Below, piece by piece: positions 57,142-64,000 of a DNA stretch of 64,000 nt (position 1 is its first letter; each line of letters begins with the position of its first letter). Both the position numbers and the translations under genes were made by a program. Below the pieces are notes generated by a model, which searched no databases, was not told the origin of the DNA, and worked only from the letters and a program-made list of their open reading frames with translations. This DNA is from Adiantum capillus-veneris (lineage: Eukaryota; Streptophyta; Polypodiopsida; Polypodiales; Pteridaceae), in contig CM043945.1 in the NCBI GenBank assembly GCA_014529385.2, forward strand, positions 142,918,741 to 142,982,740, given 5' to 3'.

Positions 57142-58660
57142 GAGCACAATGTAGCAAACTAGAAAGCAAAACCACCTCACCAACAACACCTGAAAATTGT
57201 ATACCAATATGGCCAGAAACACAATGTAAAACCTGTGAGACACACTCCAAAATAGAGCTCCCACAATGTCAATACAAGTCAGCCCTAAACTGACTCGAAT
57301 CGCATCAACAAAAGTCTGCAAATATGGCTCAAAACCTGATGCAAAGTTGCACCAATAACCGTGCAAAACCTTGCACAAAATCACAAGTCAATATGACTCA
57401 ATCGCGCATAAATATCTGACAAAATTTTTGCAGAGTCTCCTTTGTAACTAGAGCAAAATCTCAACAGTAAACCTCAAAGAGACAATAATATATGCCACAA
57501 TGGCCAATCCGGGAATAAACTCGACCGGAATCACCTCACAAAGTCATACATATGAGCATACCCGCTCTTGCCGGAGTACCACTCAACGGCACCTCAAATG
57601 GCATACATGTGAGTGATGATTGCTGCCAAAATACCTTTCAACCGATGAGTAAATGTCTGCCAGATAACTATAGCAACATTTCGCAAAACCTTGCAAGATC
57701 TGTCGCTATGCGCAATACGAAATACGGCACACAAGGGCATACGCAAGTGACTCCAAACTCCAACCAAATGATGACTGAAAATCACCTGTCAAAGTGGGAG
57801 TAAACTCAACCACTAAACTGTCAAAGAGCAACCTACGGATACGTAGAAGCTATGGCAAGAACCTGGATAAAATCCAACAGATTTCTTCTATAAATTGAGC
57901 CAAATCTCAAATAATCTCAGCCACAAACAAATACACAAATCCATATATGGCATACATAAACCGCCAAGACCATGGCAACATAGCTCACTCTTGCATGAGT
58001 GGCTCTCTGGACAAATGCATATCCAAAAACCTGTGTACACCTATGAATTTGCTGGTTGCTGCAGAAAATACTCCGTGTGTGTGAGATATACCAAAAACAG
58101 TGTTTTTGGGACCCGAAAGTGCACAAATAAACCTGTTGCTGTACCTGATGTAATTCAAAGCATAATTTCAGCAAATAGACATCACCATCACGTCCGGAGC
58201 ATGCCAAAACCCTGACTTAGACTCCTGGATCATGTAGATCTGACTCTGTATGACGGAGCTACGCAAAAAACTGTGTTTTAGAGCCCGAAAATGGCAAAAA
58301 CGAGCTGCACACAGTCTTGAATCTGCTCCTGCTCCACTCTGCATGATGCAATGTCCTCTCAATGCAAGCTCCAACGTAAGAGCTCTGCCACAACAGCATC
58401 CAAGCACTCGAATGTCAAGCTCTCCTCCGCCAAGCACTTCTCTAACGAGCTCCACTGAGCTCAAAAGCTCCTCTCACCAAGGAAGCCGCAACCGCCTCCT
58501 CGACCAAGCTTGACCACACCAAGCTCCTAAGCTCCAAAGACAATGCTCCTCAAGCTAAAATCGCTCTCCGTGAAACTCCGCGATCGAACTCCACCGTCGA
58601 GAGCGAGCGAGCTATCGTCTCGAAGCTCTCAAAGCCGTCGTGCTCTCCGCGGTCACCATA
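57142..58660 (-). other. Copia F leader
   Basis: About 1.5 kb without a credible gene. A shared leader motif lies at 57417-57447 (sense GTTACAAAGGAGACTCTGCA). AGACTCCTGGATCA near 58219 recurs in the copia D leader near 54939. Several short internal similarities suggest the leader was built by duplication. Confidence 0.65.
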
Positions 58661-58672
58661 GCTCTGATACCA
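58661..58672 (-). other. Copia F primer-binding site
   Basis: Minus-strand TGGTATCAGAGC, complementary to tRNA-iMet, two bases after the LTR. Confidence 0.92.
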
Positions 58673-58674
58673 AT

Positions 58675-58864
58675 TGAAGGGGATTGGGGAGCACCACAGA
58701 CGGAGAGTGAGAGAGAGAGAAGGAGACACGACACACAATGTGGGTGGGGAGACTCCAAAGAGTGAGCAGCCCCCTATACACTTATGCTATGTATAAGGTA
58801 TACAAGTCAGTGGGCGCCCAGACTTTGGGCGACCGGGCAAGGCACAGGCGCCTATACCCCAACA
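58675..58864 (-). repeat. Copia F 5-prime LTR (190 bp)
   Basis: Minus strand starts TGTTGGGGTATAGGCG and ends CCCCTTCA. Flanked outside by ACTGT. Confidence 0.95.
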
Positions 58865-58884
58865 ACTGTAGCTCCTTAAACTGA

Positions 58885-58896
58885 GCTCTGATACCA
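58885..58896 (-). other. Copia D primer-binding site
   Basis: Minus-strand TGGTATCAGAGC right after the copia D 5-prime LTR. Its presence outside copia F proves F is inside D. Confidence 0.92.
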
Positions 58897-58899
58897 CTT

Positions 58900-59119
58900 T
58901 GTAGAGTGCGCAGGTGATGGAGAAGGTAGAAAAGAAGACTACGCACACACACCAACACACATCAAGACACACACACACACACAATCGTTACCCTGCAGCA
59001 GCAGCCATTCAACAAGCTGCTCTTCTCTTCTTCTCTTTTAACTATTATCCAAAGTATATTTACAACATAGTATAGTCAGTGTCCAGCTGCCCATAGCACA
59101 ATGGACATATTCTTTAACA
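58900..59119 (-). repeat. Copia D 5-prime LTR (220 bp)
   Basis: Minus strand TGTTAAAGAATATGTCC ... CGCACTCTACA. Differs from the 3-prime LTR by about five or six substitutions and several short indels (CA and CAG repeat counts). Confidence 0.92.
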
Positions 59120-60202
59120 ACTGTTAAGAACAGATACCCATTATAATGAGTGGATGAGTTGTTCGACAAGCTCACTCATGCTCGTATATTTACAAAGATC
59201 GACTCGTAGTCAAGATATCACCAAGTACGTATTCGACATGCTGATATACCCAAAACTGCATTCCAAACAAGGTTTGGACATTACGAGTTTTTTGTTATGC
59301 CTTTTGGGTTAACCAATGTTCTTGCTACTTTCATGACACTCATGGATAGTGCCTTGAGACCGTACTTTGGCAAGTTTGTCATCGTTTTTCTTTGATGACA
59401 TTCTCGTATATAGTGCTTCTAAGAAAGAGCAATTGCAACATCTGAGGCAGGTGTTTGAATTTCTAAGAGCAAACAACTTATATGCCAAAGAATCAAAGTG
59501 TGATTCTCTAAAGGAGGAAATTCACTATCTAGGCATGTTATCTCAGCTAATGGGCTGCACATGGATCAATCCAAAGTGGATGCCATTGGCCTTCTCCTAA
59601 AAATCTGGAAGAGTTACAGATTTTCTTGGGATTTGCAGGTTTTTATTAACGGTTCGTTAAAAACTATGCTCATATTGTTGTTCCAATGATGGACCAGGTG
59701 AAGGACAAAGGAAAAACCTTTCAATGGGGTGCCTCTCAACGGCAAACTTTTGATACGCTCAAGGATGCATTAGCTACAGCTCCTATTCTAGCTATTGTGG
59801 ATCCTTTAAAGCCATTTGTTTTGGAAACGGATGCCAGTAATCCGTGCTATTGGAGTAGTCTTTCCACAAGAGGGGAGGCCAAATGCATTTGAAAGCAAAA
59901 AGCTTGATTCAGCGCAGCAAAATTATTTTTCTTTATGGACTCAAACTTTACACAATAGTGTCTATCTTAAAGACATGGCGGCATTATTTGTATGGAGCTT
60001 AGTTTGAGATTATGTTTGATCACGAAAGCATAAAATGGTCTACACAACAAACAGACTTGAAGGATGGAAAGGCCAGGTGGGCAGAGATTCTTCAAGAGTA
60101 TGACGCTAAGCTCCAGTATCATAAAGGACGATACAATATGGTGGATGATGCTCTTACTCATATGCCTAAGATCAAGTCTCTTTTGTTCACGGAGCTATTG
60201 TT
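59120..60202 (+). pseudogene. Gypsy E reverse transcriptase (C-terminal part) and RNase H
   Basis: Resumes with VKNRYPL, then [59 protein letters not shown], a frameshift, and [20 protein letters not shown] with the catalytic Asp pair. RNase H: FQWGASQRQTFDTLKDALAT, FVLETDASN, shift, AIGVVFPQEGRPNAFESKKL, and QEYDAKLQYHKGRYNMVDDA. At least three stops and three shifts. Homology ends near 60200, where the LTR of element G seems to begin; no integrase of E is in the window. Confidence 0.85.
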
Positions 60203-61158
60203 TTGCGGGAGCGACTCACACACCCATGAAGTGCATGCAAACACTACCTAGATCAACATAATGTCAATCGAGTACATAGATGACACGATAGGCACACGGA
60301 GGAAATCTCTTTAGCTTGTCACGCTGAGACCATACTACACATACAACACTCTGGAAGGCCAACTATACCACAATCAAGAACCTCATTGCTCTCAACTACA
60401 CCACCTAGCCACATACACACATATGGAAGGTAACTCACCTAATCATGCCAGATTCGTACGAAACTTAAGGAACACCATCCCCTCACTAGGATACACCTGT
60501 CCCTAAGCTTCTACACTCAAAACCCTCACTCTAAACCCATCTGTGGAAAACGCGTAGGATGACAGAGCAGAATTTTGAAAGTGCCCGAAACTGAAATTTA
60601 TGAGTACCTATGAGTAGCTTATGTCGCCACGATTCTATAGACTACTAGCACGCAGAAAACAGACATTGTTTGATACACTTACGGCCACAAATAGCTTGTA
60701 GATGCGTCGGCGTGTGCGCTTCGTCTCGCGTGGAATGCTTCGCGTTGTCACGTAGCTCTCCTCGAGCCTACAGCAATGGTGAAGTCGGATCTCCAATGTG
60801 TTGAGCGAGCCAAGCGTAGCTAGAGGATAAAGCTCACACTCACTCTCTTTCTCTCTCCCACACAGTAGACGGCAGCGCTAAAGTTTTGATTATGATTAAA
60901 GTCTCCCGTTACAGAATGACCTAGGTACCTTATATACTAAGGCTACCTTAGGTTTAACCAAAAATGGGGTTGAAAGGGTCAAATGGCTTTGTATTTACAA
61001 TCTGGAAGTGCCATTGCACCCCGGCTTCTGAAACTAGAATAACTACTCATTACAAATGACGTTTATAGCCATAATCCGCAGCATTTCATAACTCGCAAAA
61101 GATAAGACTTTGGTACGAAACTTGAGTTTTGTTGTGTTGTTGACCCAGCTGGTCAACA
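60203..61158 (-). repeat. Gypsy G 3-prime LTR
   Basis: On the minus strand it starts TGTTGACCAGCTGGGTCAAC at 61158, right after the purine tract GGAAGGGGGAAG (61160-61171). A TATA box (TAGTATATAAGG) lies at 60928-60939, about 225 bases in. The left end is uncertain; it is placed where gypsy E homology stops. No partner LTR is in the window, so a truncated or single LTR is also possible. Confidence 0.6.
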
Positions 61159-61230
61159 CTTCCCCCTTCCGCGTTCATGTCGTCCTCGACATGACCTGAT
61201 TGTCGATGGCGATGTGGTCTTTGCTGTCGT
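61159..61230 (-). other. Gypsy G pol end and polypurine tract
   Basis: Minus strand ACATCGCCATCGACAATCAG, then GTCATGTCGAGGACGACATG, then AACGCGGAAGGGGGAAG. The GTCGAGGACGACAT... plus purine tract is the usual terminal arrangement in plant gypsy elements. Confidence 0.6.
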
Positions 61231-62429
61231 TTTGGCTTCATCTGTTGCACTGCTTGTAACTTTGTCGAACCACAACAAGAACTATGATCCATTAGAGCGG
61301 ACATCTATCATCATAACCATTCATCTTTTGAGATCCTCTAATTACTTTTATGTCTGCTCTTCTTCATTGGGGACTTATTTGTTCCTGTGCAATCATTTTG
61401 TTAGTGTTGTCTGCAGCTTTGTCATTGTAGGCCATTCTTCGACTCGCCATTGAGGAGAAGTATGCTATGATCTGAAATTGGTGATCCAATTCATTTGTCA
61501 ATTGATTTGAGTAGCATTTTCTTATTGTTGATGTAGAAGGAATATGTACAAGAGGATGGTGATAGGTGTCTTTAGATTAGGGTCTAAAACCTAGATGACC
61601 AAAGGGAAAAAACCCGGTGGGAAAAAAAATGCCTTTGGTATACGCTCTTATTGGAGTTGAGCAGTTGAACGTGAAGTACATGTTCATGAAAGGTGAGTTC
61701 TTGGGTGAAACACGGAAAGAGTGCCTGATGCAAGTGCCAATTATGGGACACTCTATATGCATATGAGAAATTTGTCAACAAAAGCATGCAATGTGAAAGA
61801 AGGAGATGATGGGTGTTTCGAGGAATAAATGTAGCACATGTGACATCAAAAGATGTCTCAATAGCTTCCACCTTTCCAAGAAGGGTTGTCGATGTAGAAG
61901 TTTCTCCACTCGTATCTCAATGTGCTCAGTACGTGAGTGTCTTTTGGACCTTCTCCTTCACTTCACCAAACTTAAGTACTTAGACTTTGACTCTTTTGCT
62001 CACCTATACCAGCATGAACGACACAACGTAAATATGCTCAACTCTTCCAGCTTGAGCAGTACCTAGAATAGCTAAGACGCTTAGACCACAGAGAATATTA
62101 CTTGAAGCTTTGGGACTAAGACCTCACTTATTTTGTGGTTTAGCTACTCGACTCTGACTTTTATGACTTGTCGGTTGCATATTGACACTGCTTTGTGACA
62201 AGTTCTTCGGCTGTTGTAGTGGCTGCTGAGACATACTTCGTGAAGTTTCATCGTTTTCCTGTACCTTCTTCTCTTTGTAGTGCTCAGGCCTCTCGTCACT
62301 CTTTTCTTCATGTGGATTATGGATTTTTTTATTTTTTTCTTAATAATAAACAAAAAAATCTTAAAACAACTCAACAAAAAAAAAATCATTCAAGGGTTGA
62401 CTATCCATAGATTGTACAGATCATTTGTC
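61231..62429. other. Unassigned interval inside or beside gypsy G
   Basis: Where protease, reverse transcriptase and integrase would be expected there is only 1.2 kb with no recognisable motif on either strand. Frames at 61584-61871 (minus) and 61806-62066 (plus) are probably spurious. A deletion of pol or an unrelated insertion could explain this. Confidence 0.4.
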
Positions 62430-63966
62430 GCCCCAATACGATCGCACGTCTAGATTCATTTGAGATCCAGTCTCAAATTCCTCTATTGGTGGTAGAAACA
62501 CTCCACCAGTCTTGTCTACTCATCTTCTTAGGTCACCGGCTTCATTGGCCTCTCTGACTTGTTTCCACAATTCGTCAAGACCATCTATCTCTTTACAATC
62601 CTCAGGTATAGCTTGGTGAAATACCTCGGAAGAGTTATCCGTGGTATTCAGTAATATCCTTGGTTCTAATGTTGGGTCTTTGAGGTTTGGTCTGTGCTCA
62701 TGACTAGAATCTAGCTCTTTTAGTTCCTGGTTTGGTGGGATTACTTGTGTAGGCATGACACGGATCACATCCTCAGGTTTTGCAACTGGTGGTTCTAGTA
62801 AAGCTTGGGCTGTTTGAATCATTTTCTGGCACATTTCAAACCTTTGCTTTTCTTGTTCCGCATAGGGATATGTCATCCACCTGTGTTCTTGGGTTTGGTT
62901 GTTTTTGAGCCTCACATCATAGGCTTTCAAGAGCTTGCATCTAATGTCTCATTAACCTTCTCTGCCAACACAGATCCTCCTGAACTAGCACTTCTCGGTT
63001 TCTCATCCGTGGATGGTTCTTCTAGAGGTTTAACCATCTGTGTAAGAGAAGGTGCCTCCTTTTCCTCATGTTGTTTTATCTTCTCCTCAGCTTCGGTAAG
63101 CTTCTCAGCTAGGGATTTTTGCTCTCGTTCCCTGCGTGCTTTCATCCTAGTCTTTCTAGCTTTCCAACTATTTCGTTTGCTCTTCGTTTTCTGACTAGGT
63201 GCGTCTATCTTTGGTCCATCATCTGTCTTTGGACTCGTGTCACTTTCCGTGTTCTTTGTCTTTGGATTCTCATCAGCTTTCTTTTGAGCTTGTGCTCTCG
63301 TAACCACTTGAACTGGTACGACATTTTCATTTTCTGAGCTACTAGGTAGCTGAACAATCCCAAATACATTTGTCGTGATTTTCCTGATTTGGTTTGGGTT
63401 TTTCGGGCAATCGGGGATCAAGTGAGTGATGCCACACTCAAGACAATAGGCTTTTACTTCAGTGATCTCCGTATGAGGACATTGTTTGACCAAGTGGTTG
63501 TCACGACTTTTGTGACAATTTGTCTCTCGTTGAGGAGATTCTTTAGCATTTCCTCTTGGCTATAACCAAGCTTTGACCTAGATAAGCCGCTATTTGCAAT
63601 GAATCGCAATGTCCTTTCGTCCATTTCATACCTTCTTTCTTTCGACTAAAACCCAGGAGGTGGAGGTTGTACCGGCCTCACCACTCCATGTGTTTCTCTC
63701 ACATTTTGTTGCTCCGAAGGGTAGTACTCACTTTGGTTGCTATACCACATTGTAGCTGGTACTGGCGTTGGTTTATTTGATGCTTCCATCATTGGCATGT
63801 ATCTCATGTCTACCGGCATTCCAGCACCTGGCAGCGGAGGTTGTTGTCCTAAGACAAGTTGTGGCCTTAAAACTCCTACTGGTCCTGGAGCATTCCCCGT
63901 AATGTATCTAGGTGGAGTAGGTGCTTCTGGAACAGGTTGTACATACCTCTCCCTAGCATTTTCCAT
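62430..63966 (-). pseudogene. Gypsy G gag with zinc knuckles
   Basis: Read from 63966: a Pro-rich part (PVPEAPTPPRYITGNAPGPV), a degraded stretch at 63645-63500, then knuckles CHKSRDNHLVKQC (second Cys lost) and CLECGITHLIPDC. A Lys/Glu-rich coiled-coil region follows (AQAQKKADENPKTKNTESD, KARREREQKSLAEKLTEAEE), then, after a shift at 62930, NQTQEHRWMTYPYAEQEKQR and LWKQVREANEAGDLRR to about 62430. Three frames are involved. CLECGITHLIPDCP and the following KITTNVFG match the gag at 13178-13591. The gag N-terminus continues beyond the window. Confidence 0.72.
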
Positions 63967-64000
63967 GCTATAATAGCACTCTTCCCCCGTATGGTTCGTC

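Larger units (their letters stand above)
55043..58864 (-). mobile_element. Copia F, young non-autonomous copia derivative (3822 bp)
   Basis: Identical 190-bp LTR lengths with only 3 differences, all transitions; perfect ACTGT target duplication (55038-55042, 58865-58869) in the copia D leader. LTR ends (TGTTGGGGTATA start) and the polypurine tract AAGTGGGAGGT are the same as in copia A/B, so F belongs to that superfamily. The interior has a long leader, gag N-half, zinc knuckle, degraded protease, a long low-complexity ORF tail and a scrap of reverse transcriptase/RNase H. No integrase and no reverse transcriptase catalytic core. Confidence 0.95.
50970..59119 (-). mobile_element. Copia D, Ty1/copia element inserted in gypsy E and carrying copia F
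   Basis: LTRs at 58900-59119 (5-prime) and 50970-51194 (3-prime). The host gypsy reading frame stops at 50969 and resumes after 59119; flanking AATGT and ACTGT are a 5-base duplication with one mismatch. Without copia F the element is about 4.3 kb. The interior has gag, half an integrase and a full reverse transcriptase-RNase H; the gag C-terminus, protease and front of integrase are deleted. Confidence 0.92.

Noticed and set aside
1-64000. CRISPR arrays, rRNA, tRNA genes or bacterial operons
   Set aside because: No regularly spaced repeats with unique spacers, no rRNA segments and no cloverleaf-like sequences were seen; tRNA-like words are retroelement primer sites.

Overview
The window looks like repeat-dense nuclear DNA of a large-genome land plant. 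I recognise no host gene, rRNA, tRNA or CRISPR array. Almost everything identifiable belongs to LTR retrotransposons: Ty1/copia with tRNA-iMet primer sites (TGGTATCAGAGC) and Ty3/gypsy, including one pol with a second, plant Tat-type RNase H. The species cannot be named from this sequence; the Tat-type double RNase H and the plant-style copia families are what point to a vascular plant.

Layout. 1-4715: copia A (minus), cut by the window edge and inserted in the reverse transcriptase of a Tat-like gypsy whose pol resumes at 4716-6479. 6480-10300: an eroded gypsy relic (Y1) ending in a polypurine tract and a short LTR. 10408-13177: plus-strand protease and reverse transcriptase of gypsy family X (copy X1), cut off inside RNase H and joined head-on to a minus-strand gag (13178-16012) with several zinc knuckles. 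16690-18250: a second Y relic. 18555-22620: internally deleted copia C with both LTRs.

22621-36450 is the most unusual segment. Two diverged inverted arms (22621-25389 minus, 28979-36450 plus) flank a plus-strand X2 reverse transcriptase-RNase H-integrase. Each arm carries the same unknown ORFs and has its own later insertions: a 563-bp foldback element in the left arm, and a complete copia B (30049-35581, perfect TAAAC target duplication) in the right arm.

36451-40150 is mostly unassigned, with one possible LTR at 37873. 40155-44592 is a complete non-autonomous element H (minus): 1.2-kb LTRs, gag, and an unknown downstream ORF, but no pol. 44597-48855 is largely unassigned, with one short-LTR/primer-site fragment and a (TG)n(AG)n tract.

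48856-60200 is a three-level nest: gypsy E (plus) is interrupted in its reverse transcriptase by copia D (minus, 50970-59119), which is itself interrupted in its leader by copia F (minus, 55043-58864, ACTGT duplication). 60203-64000 holds the 3-prime LTR and gag of a minus-strand gypsy G.

Every retroelement gene here is broken by stops, frameshifts or deletions. The best preserved are the A/B gag-pol and the D reverse transcriptase-RNase H. LTR comparisons made by eye give the relative ages: F differs at 3/190 positions, B at 6/192, and H at roughly 5 percent over the stretch compared, so F is the youngest. Copia families A/B and D, and more weakly F, share leader sequences although their LTRs and genes differ, which suggests modular exchange or a conserved RNA signal.
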